Assembly: GCA_025458585.1 (NCBI GenBank)
Contig: JALOSD010000154.1
Span: forward strand, 1 to 10,110
Length of the DNA stretch: 10,110 bases
Reading direction: 5' to 3'
Source of the DNA: Burkholderiaceae bacterium
GTDB lineage: Bacteria; Pseudomonadota; Gammaproteobacteria; Burkholderiales; Burkholderiaceae_C
How positions within the stretch are numbered: the stretch's first letter is position 1; each line of letters starts with the position of its first letter. Positions 1-6,140 of this stretch are shown here, one piece after another. Below the pieces are notes generated by a model. The model saw only the letters and a program-made list of their open reading frames with translations, was not told the origin of the DNA and did no database searches. The position numbers and the translations under genes were made by a program.

Positions 1-242
1 GTGCCGTTCGTGACGACGCCGACCAGGTTGCCGCGCGCCGTGTACTCGGCGGCGAGCGTCGGGTCCTCCTCGATCGCGAGGCAGGCGTAGGCGACGCCGG
101 GTGAATACGCGAGCGACAGGTCGCGCTGGTTCGACAGCGGCTTGGTCGGCGTGACGGCGATCTTGCCGCGCACCGGCGTGCGGTGATACTCGAGCGCGGC
201 GTCGCGCAACGCCTGCTCGGCGGGAGCCAGCGGTTTGGCCAT
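1..242 (-). CDS. maeB: Malic enzyme, N-terminal fragment (probably NADP-dependent, MaeB type)
   Basis: Malic enzyme oxidatively decarboxylates malate to pyruvate in the cytoplasm, producing NAD(P)H. Only the first 80 codons are present; the rest lies beyond the left edge. The reading starts MAKPLAPAEQALRDAALEYH and continues into the conserved N-terminal malic domain: GKIAVTPTKPLSNQRDLSLA at residues 26-45, AYSPGVA at 45-51 (Tyr46 sits where the family's catalytic tyrosine is expected) and TARGNLVGVVTNGT at 67-80. The ATG at 242 is supported by a good purine-rich ribosome binding site, GAGGAGA, on the minus strand at 255-249, 6 nt upstream. It lies 151 bp downstream of pgk on the same strand. 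The MaeB assignment (malic domain fused to a phosphotransacetylase-like domain) is inferred from N-terminal similarity, because the C-terminal part that would prove it is not visible. Confidence 0.9.
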   Translation of the reverse strand, partial: MAKPLAPAEQALRDAALEYHRTPVRGKIAVTPTKPLSNQRDLSLAYSPGVAYACLAIEEDPTLAAEYTARGNLVGVVTNG

Positions 243-393
243 CGGTCGTCTCCTCGTGGGTTCTCGGGGGCGCGGGCAGCGTAACGTGCCGCGGCGCGGC
301 GACTACCCCCCGCGTGCAGTCAAAGCCGAATCGACCGGCCGTCGAAGCGCACGCGCGTGCGTCGGCATCCCGCGCGCCGCCGCAACCGGGGGA

Positions 394-1587
394 TCATCCG
401 GCGGCGCGCCTGGCGAGGATCTCGAACGCCGGCAACGTCTTGCCCTCGAGCACCTCGAGGAACGCGCCACCGCCGGTGGTGATGTAGCCGATGTCCTTCT
501 CGATGCCGTACTTGGCGATCGCGGCCAGCGTGTCGCCGCCGCCGGCGATGCTGAACGCGTCGCTGTCGGCGATCGCGCGCGCGACCGTCTCGGTACCCTT
601 CGCGAAGGCGTCGAACTCGAACACGCCGACCGGCCCGTTCCAGACGATCGTGCCGGCGGCCTTGAGCTTGTCGGCGAGCATCTGCGCCGTCTTCGGGCCG
701 ATGTCGAGGATCATGTCGTCGGCGGCGACGTCGGCCGCCGCCTTCACGGTGGCCGGCGCGTCGGCCTTGAACGCCTTGGCGACGACGACGTCGACCGGGA
801 TCGGCACTTCGGCGCCGCGCGCCTTCATGGCCGCGATCACGGCCTTCGCCTCGCCGACGAGGTCGGGCTCGGCCAGGCTCTTGCCGATCGGCAGGCCCTC
901 GGCGAGCATGAACGTGTTCGCGATGCCGCCGCCGACCACCAGCCCGTCGACGTTGTTCGCCAGGCTCTGCAGGATCGTCAGCTTCGTGCTGACCTTGCTG
1001 CCGGCGACGATCGCCACCAGCGGGCGCTTCGGCTGCGCGATCGCCTTCGTGATGGCGTCGATCTCGGCGGCGAGCAGCGGGCCGGCGCACGCCACCTTGG
1101 CGAACTGCGCGATGCCGTAGGTGCTCGCCTCGGCGCGGTGCGCGGTGCCGAAGGCGTCGTGCACGAAGATGTCGCACAGCGCCGCCATCTTGCGGGCCAG
1201 CGCCTCGTCGTTCTTCTTCTCGCCCTTGTTGACGCGGCAGTTCTCGAGCAGCACGACCTGGCCGGGCTGCACGTCGACGCCGTCGACCCAGTTGGCGACC
1301 AGCGGCACCTCCCGCCCGAGCAGCTCGCCCAGGCGTTGCGCCACCGGCGCCAGCGAGTCCTCGGGCTTGAACTCGCCTTCCTTCGGCCGGCCGAGGTGGC
1401 TCGTGACCATCACGGCGGCGCCGGCGTCGAGCGCCATGCGGATCGCCGGGATCGACGCGCGGATGCGCGTGTCCTCGGTGATGCGGCCGCTGTCGTCCTG
1501 CGGCACGTTGAGGTCGGCGCGGATGAACACGCGCTGGCCGGCGACGCGGCCCTGGGCGACGAGGTCGGCGAATCGGATCACGTTCAT
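394..1587 (-). CDS. pgk: Phosphoglycerate kinase
   Basis: This enzyme interconverts 1,3-bisphosphoglycerate plus ADP with 3-phosphoglycerate plus ATP in glycolysis, gluconeogenesis and, where present, the Calvin cycle. The 397-residue protein has normal bacterial length and looks intact. Visible family motifs are RADLNVP (23-29), SHLGRP (63-68), DAFGTAHR (144-151), GSKVSTK (196-202), NGPVGVFE (317-324), the nucleotide-binding GGGDT (349-353) and TGGGAFLEVLEGKTLPA near the end. The start chosen is the ATG at 1587, because MNVIRFADL matches the usual N terminus. The frame stays open upstream to 1752 but that extension is Arg-rich, unlike the family and overlaps the end of azlD. A modest GGGAA ribosome binding site precedes the ATG. 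It follows azlD by 77 bp on the same strand, and the gap contains a hairpin, so co-transcription is uncertain. Confidence 0.97.
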   Translation of the reverse strand: MNVIRFADLVAQGRVAGQRVFIRADLNVPQDDSGRITEDTRIRASIPAIRMALDAGAAVMVTSHLGRPKEGEFKPEDSLAPVAQRLGELLGREVPLVANWVDGVDVQPGQVVLLENCRVNKGEKKNDEALARKMAALCDIFVHDAFGTAHRAEASTYGIAQFAKVACAGPLLAAEIDAITKAIAQPKRPLVAIVAGSKVSTKLTILQSLANNVDGLVVGGGIANTFMLAEGLPIGKSLAEPDLVGEAKAVIAAMKARGAEVPIPVDVVVAKAFKADAPATVKAAADVAADDMILDIGPKTAQMLADKLKAAGTIVWNGPVGVFEFDAFAKGTETVARAIADSDAFSIAGGGDTLAAIAKYGIEKDIGYITTGGGAFLEVLEGKTLPAFEILARRAAG

Positions 1588-1609
1588 GGCGGGTTCCCGT
1601 GGCGGTGGA

Positions 1610-1633
1610 CGACGGGCCTCGCGGCGCCCGTCG
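1610..1633. repeat. Inverted repeat between azlD and pgk
   Basis: CGACGGGC (1610-1617) and GCCCGTCG (1626-1633) are perfect 8-bp arms around an 8-nt loop, lying wholly inside the 77-bp gap between azlD and pgk. On the minus strand no T-run follows, so it is not a standard intrinsic terminator. It could shield an mRNA end or sit in the pgk leader. The role is not established. Confidence 0.4.
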
Positions 1634-1664
1634 GGGGCGGCGCAGGCCCGTCGCCGCGATTGTG

Positions 1665-1994
1665 CTACCAGCCCAGACCGAGCCGCAGCGCGAGCATCAC
1701 CGCCGTGCCGGTGACGATCGTGCCAAGGATGCCGCGACGCCAGAAGAACCACGCGGTGGCGGCGGCGACGGCGAACAGGCGCGCGTCCTGCCAGGTCGTG
1801 ATCAGCGCACCGCCGGTCATCACGACCTCGGGCACGACGACGGCCGCCAGCGCCGCCAGCGGCGCGTAGCGAAGCCCCTCGCGGAACCAGCCGGGGATCG
1901 GCAGCTCGCGACGCGGGATGAAGAAGAACGCGCGCGTGACCACCGTGATCACGCCGAGGCCGACGATCGTCAGCACCGCTTCCCAGCCGCTCAC
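1665..1994 (-). CDS. azlD: AzlD-type small subunit of branched-chain amino-acid exporter
   Basis: AzlD-family proteins are small inner-membrane partners of AzlC. E. coli YgaH with YgaZ exports valine, and Bacillus AzlD with AzlC affects branched-chain amino-acid and azaleucine handling. The 109-residue product has the expected size and hydrophobic segments at about residues 5-25, 43-63, 72-86 and 90-106. FFFIPRRELPIPGWFREGLR followed by YAPLAALAAVVVPE is typical of the family. The start is a GTG at 1994 whose first four bases (GTGA) overlap the azlC stop, giving the usual translational coupling. The frame is open further upstream, but only as out-of-frame azlC sequence. The exported substrate is inferred from the family. 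Confidence 0.9.
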   Translation of the reverse strand: MSGWEAVLTIVGLGVITVVTRAFFFIPRRELPIPGWFREGLRYAPLAALAAVVVPEVVMTGGALITTWQDARLFAVAAATAWFFWRRGILGTIVTGTAVMLALRLGLGW

Positions 1995-2728
1995 GCCACG
2001 CCCCCCTTGCGCTTCGGCCCCGCGTGGTCGATCAGCAGCGCGATCGCCACCGCCGCCGCGATCGCGACGACGATGTTCAGCCGCAGCGGCATCGCGTACG
2101 CGGCGACCGCGGCGCAGCCGGCCACCGCGGCGGCGATCCAGCTCGCGCGGTCGTGCAGCAGCGAATACGTCAGGCCCAGCAGGGCGATCGTGCCGGCGAA
2201 GCCGATGCCCCACTCGGTGGGCACGCGGTCGGCGAGGAAGATGCCGACGAGCGAGGTCGACTGCCACGAGAACCAGTTGATCGCCGCGCCGCCCCAGAAA
2301 TACGGCTGCTGCTCCGGCGCCGGCTTCGGCTCGGGAAAGCGCCGCATGAACAGCACGTAGTTCAGGTCAGCGGTGAAGTAGCCCAGCCGCAGCCGGGCGG
2401 CGAGCGGCAGGTGCGCGAAGTACGGCCGCCACTGCGCGCTGAAGATCACGAAGCGCAGGTTGACGCAGAACGCGGTGGCCCACACGACCCAGATCGGCGC
2501 CCCGGAGGCGATCAGCGGCAGCGCCGCGAGCTGCGCGCTGCCCGCGTAGACGGTGAGCGACATCAGCACCGACAGCGGCACGCCGAGCCCGCTCTTGACC
2601 ATCGCGACACCGGTCACGAGCCCCCACGCGGCGATGCCGAGCGCGATGCCGGCCATGTCGGCGGCTCCGCGGCGGAACTCGGGATGGCGCCAGGTCGGCA
2701 CGCCGAGCGCGAGGGATGAGGCCGTCAT
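1991..2728 (-). CDS. azlC: AzlC-family branched-chain amino-acid permease subunit
   Basis: This is the large subunit of an AzlCD (YgaZH-like) inner-membrane exporter for branched-chain amino acids. The 245-residue length is the usual size. After a short polar N terminus (1-24) the protein is mostly hydrophobic: a glycine-rich helix at about 26-46, then SVLMSLTVYAGSAQ, whose YAGSAQ (61-66) is the family hallmark, then LRFVIFSAQW (91-100), and late hydrophobic segments at about 174-191, 196-212 and 215-233. A charged cytoplasmic tail (PKRKGG) ends the protein. azlD follows with a 4-nt overlap, so the two are surely made together. The upstream gene, a small lipoprotein, ends 109 bp away on the same strand. 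No strong ribosome binding site is visible before the ATG at 2728. Family assignment is confident; the substrate is inferred. Confidence 0.93.
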   Translation of the reverse strand: MTASSLALGVPTWRHPEFRRGAADMAGIALGIAAWGLVTGVAMVKSGLGVPLSVLMSLTVYAGSAQLAALPLIASGAPIWVVWATAFCVNLRFVIFSAQWRPYFAHLPLAARLRLGYFTADLNYVLFMRRFPEPKPAPEQQPYFWGGAAINWFSWQSTSLVGIFLADRVPTEWGIGFAGTIALLGLTYSLLHDRASWIAAAVAGCAAVAAYAMPLRLNIVVAIAAAVAIALLIDHAGPKRKGGVA

Positions 2729-2826
2729 GTCCCGGATTGTCGGTGCGGCGTCGTCGGTGCGCCGGCTGTCGCGGCGGTGACAGGGCGAGGCACTGCGGCA
2801 TCGAGCCGCCGCTCGCCAGCCAGCCG

Positions 2827-2851
2827 GCCAGCCGCGGTCAGGACGGCTGGC
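2827..2851. repeat. Inverted repeat spanning the lipoprotein stop codon
   Basis: GCCAGCCG (2827-2834) and CGGCTGGC (2844-2851) are perfect 8-bp arms with a 9-nt loop. The loop contains the stop codon of the small lipoprotein gene. In the minus-strand transcript the stem falls at the 3' end of that gene, but no T-run follows. It could stabilise an mRNA end or aid termination; this is uncertain. Confidence 0.35.
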
Positions 2852-3173
2852 GGGCAGGCCGCTCGTCGCCGGCGGCCGCGGCAGGGTTGCCCAGCTGCGG
2901 CACGACGGCGTCGATCTGGTTCTCGCGCATGTAGTCGTTCATCTCGCGCCAGCCGGCGAACATCGCGGCCTTGTCGGCGCGGCGGTTGAGCACGTAGCAG
3001 TCCTCGATCGCACGCCCGGCATGGCGGCACGCGGCACCGATCGCGCGTCCCTCGGCGGCACGCCGCTCGGCGACCTTCGCCGGCGTGTCGATGCCGAGCA
3101 GGTCGCAGCCGGCGAGCAGCGGAGCGACGGCGGCAAGCAGCGCGACGAGACGGAGGCGGGACAAGACACGCAC
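2838..3173 (-). CDS. Small predicted lipoprotein of unknown function
   Basis: The 111-residue product begins with a classical lipoprotein signal: basic residues (R2, R6, R8), a hydrophobic core at about 9-20, and the lipobox LLAGC with the lipidated Cys at residue 23. Asp follows at position 24 (CDLLGIDTP), which in enterobacteria favours inner-membrane retention. The mature part is short, charged and probably helical. It has two further cysteines, Cys49 and Cys59, in IGAACRHAGRAIEDCYVLN, which could form a disulfide, and then FAGWREMNDYMRENQI. The tail (about 96-111) is Ala/Pro-rich. No ATG is available at the right place. The GTG at 3173 is the best start because it gives a normal signal peptide; the TTG at 3164 is an alternative. 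It follows fmt by 94 bp on the same strand. I recognise no characterised family. The cell-envelope location is well supported; the function is unknown. Confidence 0.75.
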   Translation of the reverse strand: MRVLSRLRLVALLAAVAPLLAGCDLLGIDTPAKVAERRAAEGRAIGAACRHAGRAIEDCYVLNRRADKAAMFAGWREMNDYMRENQIDAVVPQLGNPAAAAGDERPARQPS

Positions 3174-3220
3174 GCCGGCATATCGGCCGCCCGGTGCGCC
3201 GACTTGAGGCCGCCCGCGTT

Positions 3221-3266
3221 GCCGGCATCGCCGGCCAGGGCCGCGACAGACGCCGCGTCGGGCGTC
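3221..3266. repeat. Two stem-loops between fmt and the lipoprotein gene
   Basis: Just after the fmt stop, GACGCC (3249-3254) pairs with GGCGTC (3261-3266) across a 6-nt loop. Further on, GCCGGC (3221-3226) pairs with GCCGGC (3230-3235) across a 3-nt loop. In the minus-strand transcript the first stem begins directly after the stop codon and is followed by TGTC rather than a T-run. They may mark the 3' end of the def-fmt message or protect it. A true intrinsic terminator is not shown. Confidence 0.3.
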
Positions 3267-3267
3267 G

Positions 3268-4239
3268 TCAATCGCCGCCGGGCAGGCGGTTGCCGACGGC
3301 GACGCCGCGTCCCTGCAGGAAGGCCGGCGCACCCACGCGCCGGCCACCCGGGCGCTGCAGCTCGAGCAGGTCGAGCGCGCCGGCGCCGCAGGCCACCGTC
3401 AGCCGGCCGCCACCGGCGGCGAGCACGGTGCCGGGCGGCGCCGGCGGTGCGTCGCTGCGCACGGCGGCGCGCCAGAGCTTGACCGTCTCGCCGCCCAGGT
3501 CGGCGTGCAGCCCCGGCGACGGGTCGAAGGCGCGGGCGCGGCGCTCGAGACGCGCCGCGTCGTCGTGCCAGTCGACCGCCGCCTCGGCCTTGTCGATCTT
3601 GTGCGCGTAGGTCACGCCGTCGGCCGGCTGCGGCGTGCGCACGAGCGTGCCCGCGGCCAGCCCGTGCAGCGCGTGCACGACGAGCCGCGCGCCGAGCGCG
3701 GCCAGGCGGTCGTGCAGCGTGGCGGCGGTGTCGTCGGCGCCGATCGGCACCGCCTCGGCGAGCAGCATGTCGCCGGTGTCGAGCCCGGCGTCCATCTGCA
3801 TGATCGTGACGCCCGTCAACGTGTCACCAGCCTCGATCGCGCGCTGGATCGGCGCCGCGCCGCGCCAGCGCGGCAGCAGCGACGCGTGGATATTCAGGCA
3901 GCCGAAGCGCGGCAGCTCGAGCACCCACGGCGGCAGGATCAGGCCGTAGGCGGCGACGACCAGCACGTCGGGGCATGCGGCGGCGAGCGCGTCGCGCGCC
4001 GCCGCAGCGTCGTCGGCGAAGCGCCCGTCGAGCCGCAGGCCGCGCGGCTGCACGACCGGCAGGCCGTGCGCAGCGGCGAACTGCTTGACCGGCGACGCCT
4101 GCAGCTTCATGCCGCGGCCGGCGGGGCGGTCGGGCTGCGTCAGCACGAGCGGCACCTCGTGACCCGCGGTGGCGATCGCCGCGAGCGCCTCGCGCGCGAA
4201 GGCCGGCGTGCCGGCGAATGCGACGCGAAGGCCGCTCAT
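3268..4239 (-). CDS. fmt: Methionyl-tRNA formyltransferase
   Basis: Fmt transfers a formyl group from 10-formyl-tetrahydrofolate to Met-tRNA(fMet) so that it can serve in translation initiation. The protein has 323 residues, within the family range, and no lesion is visible. The N-terminal formyltransferase domain starts RVAFAGTPAFA (5-15). It contains the folate-site region CLNIHASLLPRWRGAAPIQR (114-133), with the expected catalytic Asn116 and His118, and MDAGLDTGDM (149-158) with catalytic Asp154. The C-terminal tRNA-binding domain includes VTYAHKIDKAEAAVDW and LERRARAFDPSPG. The ATG at 4239 gives the standard N terminus. It lies 70 bp after def on the same strand, the classic def-fmt pairing: Fmt adds the formyl group that Def later removes. 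The gap holds a small hairpin (4248-4260) and a 12-bp palindrome (4300-4311) overlapping the def stop. Confidence 0.97.
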   Translation of the reverse strand: MSGLRVAFAGTPAFAREALAAIATAGHEVPLVLTQPDRPAGRGMKLQASPVKQFAAAHGLPVVQPRGLRLDGRFADDAAAARDALAAACPDVLVVAAYGLILPPWVLELPRFGCLNIHASLLPRWRGAAPIQRAIEAGDTLTGVTIMQMDAGLDTGDMLLAEAVPIGADDTAATLHDRLAALGARLVVHALHGLAAGTLVRTPQPADGVTYAHKIDKAEAAVDWHDDAARLERRARAFDPSPGLHADLGGETVKLWRAAVRSDAPPAPPGTVLAAGGGRLTVACGAGALDLLELQRPGGRRVGAPAFLQGRGVAVGNRLPGGD

Positions 4240-4309
4240 GCCCGCACCGCCGTCACGGCGCCTTCACCGCACAAGACGTGCCCCGCTCAGGCCGTGGGGG
4301 ACGCGCGCG

Positions 4310-4723
4310 TCACGCGAACTGCCCCTCGCGCGCCTTCTTCAGCAGCTTCGAGCGGATGCGATCGCGCTTGAGCGGGCTGAGGTACTCGACGAACACCTTG
4401 CCCATCAGGTGGTCCATCTCGTGCTGCACGCACACGGCGGTCAGCCCCTCGGCGTCAAGCTCGAACGACTCGCCGTCGCGGCCGAGCGCGCGCACGGTGA
4501 CGCGCGCGTGGCGCTGCACGCGGTCGTAGACCGTCGGCACCGACAGGCAGCCTTCCTCGCCGACGACGACCTGCGTCGCCGCGAGGCCGACGCCGTCGTT
4601 CGCGTACATCGTCTCGAGCATGTCGTCGACGAGGCGGCGCACGCGCTCGTCGACCGCCGCCACCGGCTGGGCCACGGTGTGAAGCCGGGGGTCGGGGTAG
4701 CGCAGGATCGTCAGCTTGGCCAT
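4310..4723 (-). CDS. def: Peptide deformylase with an apparent internal deletion
   Basis: Def removes the formyl group from the initiator methionine of new proteins, using a bound metal (Fe2+ in most bacteria). All three active-site motifs are present: GVGLAATQ (44-51), EGCLS (57-61, metal ligand Cys59) and QHEMDHL (100-106, metal ligands His101 and His105 with catalytic Glu102). The N terminus MAKLTILRYPDPRL and the C-terminal part, including VFVEYLSPLKR, are normal. The oddity is the spacing. In E. coli Def the motif-1 Gln and motif-2 Cys are 40 residues apart; here they are only 8 apart (Gln51, Cys59). The protein is 137 residues instead of about 170. About 32 codons, covering central beta-strands and the conserved INPE-like stretch, are missing in frame around 4555-4570. 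The product is probably unable to fold properly, or the sequence is faulty. It is first gene of the def-fmt pair, divergent from the LysM gene. Confidence 0.88.
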   Translation of the reverse strand: MAKLTILRYPDPRLHTVAQPVAAVDERVRRLVDDMLETMYANDGVGLAATQVVVGEEGCLSVPTVYDRVQRHARVTVRALGRDGESFELDAEGLTAVCVQHEMDHLMGKVFVEYLSPLKRDRIRSKLLKKAREGQFA

Positions 4724-4963
4724 CGTCGCATCGTCGTTGCCTGCCGGCGGCCGTCGCGATCACGACACGGCGCGTTCGTGACGGGCCGCACGCTGCCGCC
4801 ACCGCCCCGCGGTGGCGACGCCATCGGGCAGAATCTTCCGGAAATCATGAGCATTTTCGCCGATCGGGGGCCCGCCGAACGCGCGATGCTTCGATAACCT
4901 CGCGGGGCAGGTCCACCCGTCGCCGCCCCAGCGAGAGCGTTGGGACTCCTGGAGAGCCACTGT
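4724..4963. promoter_or_regulatory. Divergent control region between def and the LysM gene
   Basis: These 240 bp must carry the promoters for the def-fmt block (minus) and the LysM-dprA block (plus), because the flanking genes diverge. It contains a strong hairpin (4797-4817), a patch clearly less GC-rich than its surroundings (about 4831-4857, including the 8-bp palindrome TTCCGGAA at 4836-4843) and GATAAC at 4893-4898, a weak -10 candidate for the plus strand. No pair of boxes close to the sigma-70 consensus at correct spacing was found on either strand. A purine-rich GGAGAG at 4951-4956 serves as ribosome binding site for the LysM gene. The regulatory role is inferred from gene layout. Confidence 0.55.
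4797..4817. repeat. Strong GC hairpin in the def/LysM divergent region
   Basis: CGCCACCGC (4797-4805) and GCGGTGGCG (4809-4817) form a perfect 9-bp stem with a CCC loop. It lies 73 bp upstream of the def start codon and could fall in the def mRNA leader or be an operator-like dyad. No T-run follows on either strand. Short GC-rich dyads are common by chance in DNA this rich in G and C. Confidence 0.4.
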
Positions 4964-6127
4964 ATGCGTCGCCCGCCCGCAAGCGCCCCCGTCCGCCGTC
5001 GCGCCGCCCTGGCCATGATCGCCAGCCTGGCAGCCGCGCCTTCGCTGGCCACCAACCTGCCCGTGCTGCCCGCGTGGCGTGCCACCGCCGAGCAGGTTGC
5101 GCAGGCCGGCGTGCCGCTGGCCGAACTGGCGCCGAACGCCCCCGACTCCTACACCGTCAAGCGCGGCGACACGCTGTGGGACATCTCGAAGCTGTTCCTG
5201 CGCAGCCCGTGGCGCTGGCCCGAGCTGTGGGGCATGAACCTGGAACAGGTCCGCAACCCGCACCTGATCTACCCGGGCCAGATCCTCGTGCTCGAGCGCG
5301 TCGACGGGCGCGCGCGCCTGCGCCTCGCGCAGGCGGTCGGCGGCGAGCCGGACACGGTCAAGCTCTCGCCGCGCGTGCGCGAGGAGGCGCTCGGCGACTC
5401 GGCGATCCCGTCGATCCCGATGCACCTGATCGCGCCGTTCCTCAACGAGGCGGTCGTCTTCGACAGCAACGAGCTCGCGGCCGCGCCGCGCGTCGTCGCG
5501 GCGCAGGAAGGCCGCGTGATGATGTCGCGCGGCGAGAACGCCTACGTGCGCGGCGAGATCGCCGACCTGCGCGACTGGCGCGTATTCCGCGAGGCGGTGC
5601 CGCTCGTCGACCCGACAACGAACGAGGTGCTGGGTTTCGAGGCGCGCTACGTCGGCAGCGCCGAGTACGTGCGCCGCGGCGAGGACCGCCCGCGGCCCGA
5701 CGGCAAGCTCGACCTCGTGCCGGCGACGTTCCTGATCACGAGCGTGCGCGAGGAGGTCGGCATCGGCGACCGGCTCGCGCCGGCGCCGACACGCGAGTTC
5801 GTCAGCTACGCGCCGCACGCGCCGGCACAGCCGATCGCCGGGCGGATCGTCTCGGTCTACGGCGACGGCCTGAACGCCGGCCAGAACCAGATCGTCGCGC
5901 TCAACCGTGGCCGCGCCGACGGCCTCGAGCCCGGCCACGTGCTCGCGCTGTGGCGCGACGGCGAGCTCGTGCCCGACCGCACCGACGCGCAGCGCCCGCT
6001 GCTGAAGCTGCCCGACGAGCGCCACGGCTCGCTGTTCGTGTTCCGCACCTTCGAGCGCGTGTCGTACGCGCTGATCCTGAGCGTGCGCGAGCCGGTGCGC
6101 CGCGGCGACCGCTTCACGCAGCCCTGA
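4964..6127 (+). CDS. Secreted LysM-domain protein (peptidoglycan-binding)
   Basis: This 387-residue protein is probably exported and binds peptidoglycan in the periplasm. Residues 1-29 form a signal peptide: basic Arg11-13, a hydrophobic stretch at about 14-27, and a likely cleavage site after SLA (27-29). A single LysM domain spans about 62-112, from SYTVKRGDTLWDISKLFL to NPHLIYPGQILVLER, with an insertion (SPWRWPELWGMN) that is typical of this betaproteobacterial family. The remaining 275 residues are a conserved region of no known fold to me, ending FRTFERVSYALILSVREPVR then RGDRFTQP. The ATG at 4964 is preferred to one at 4940 because it follows GGAGAG by 7 nt and gives a proper signal peptide. 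dprA starts 13 bp downstream, so the two are probably co-transcribed, an arrangement common in Burkholderiales although no functional link is known. The protein looks complete. Family assignment is firm; the exact role is unknown. Confidence 0.9.
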   Translation: MRRPPASAPVRRRAALAMIASLAAAPSLATNLPVLPAWRATAEQVAQAGVPLAELAPNAPDSYTVKRGDTLWDISKLFLRSPWRWPELWGMNLEQVRNPHLIYPGQILVLERVDGRARLRLAQAVGGEPDTVKLSPRVREEALGDSAIPSIPMHLIAPFLNEAVVFDSNELAAAPRVVAAQEGRVMMSRGENAYVRGEIADLRDWRVFREAVPLVDPTTNEVLGFEARYVGSAEYVRRGEDRPRPDGKLDLVPATFLITSVREEVGIGDRLAPAPTREFVSYAPHAPAQPIAGRIVSVYGDGLNAGQNQIVALNRGRADGLEPGHVLALWRDGELVPDRTDAQRPLLKLPDERHGSLFVFRTFERVSYALILSVREPVRRGDRFTQP

Positions 6128-6140
6128 GCCACCGCGGCCG

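Noticed and set aside
300..323. TTGACT (minus strand, 323-318) as a -35 box for maeB
   Set aside because: No acceptable -10 box lies 16-18 bp downstream; the best candidate, TAGTCG, is only 12 bp away.
348..361. Perfect 14-bp palindrome CGCACGCGCGTGCG between maeB and pgk
   Set aside because: It is an alternating GC-type palindrome with no loop and no T-run, expected by chance in such GC-rich DNA; not called as terminator or operator.
1588..1752. N-terminal extension of pgk by 55 codons
   Set aside because: The extension is Arg-rich, absent from the family and overlaps azlD; MNVIRFADL at 1587 is the usual start.
235..1869. 544-codon plus-strand frame opposite pgk and azlD
   Set aside because: The minus strand encodes clear Pgk and AzlD; this frame has antisense-type composition and no recognisable motif.
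3174..3347. Upstream extension of the lipoprotein frame into fmt
   Set aside because: It would bury the signal peptide internally and overlap fmt out of frame.
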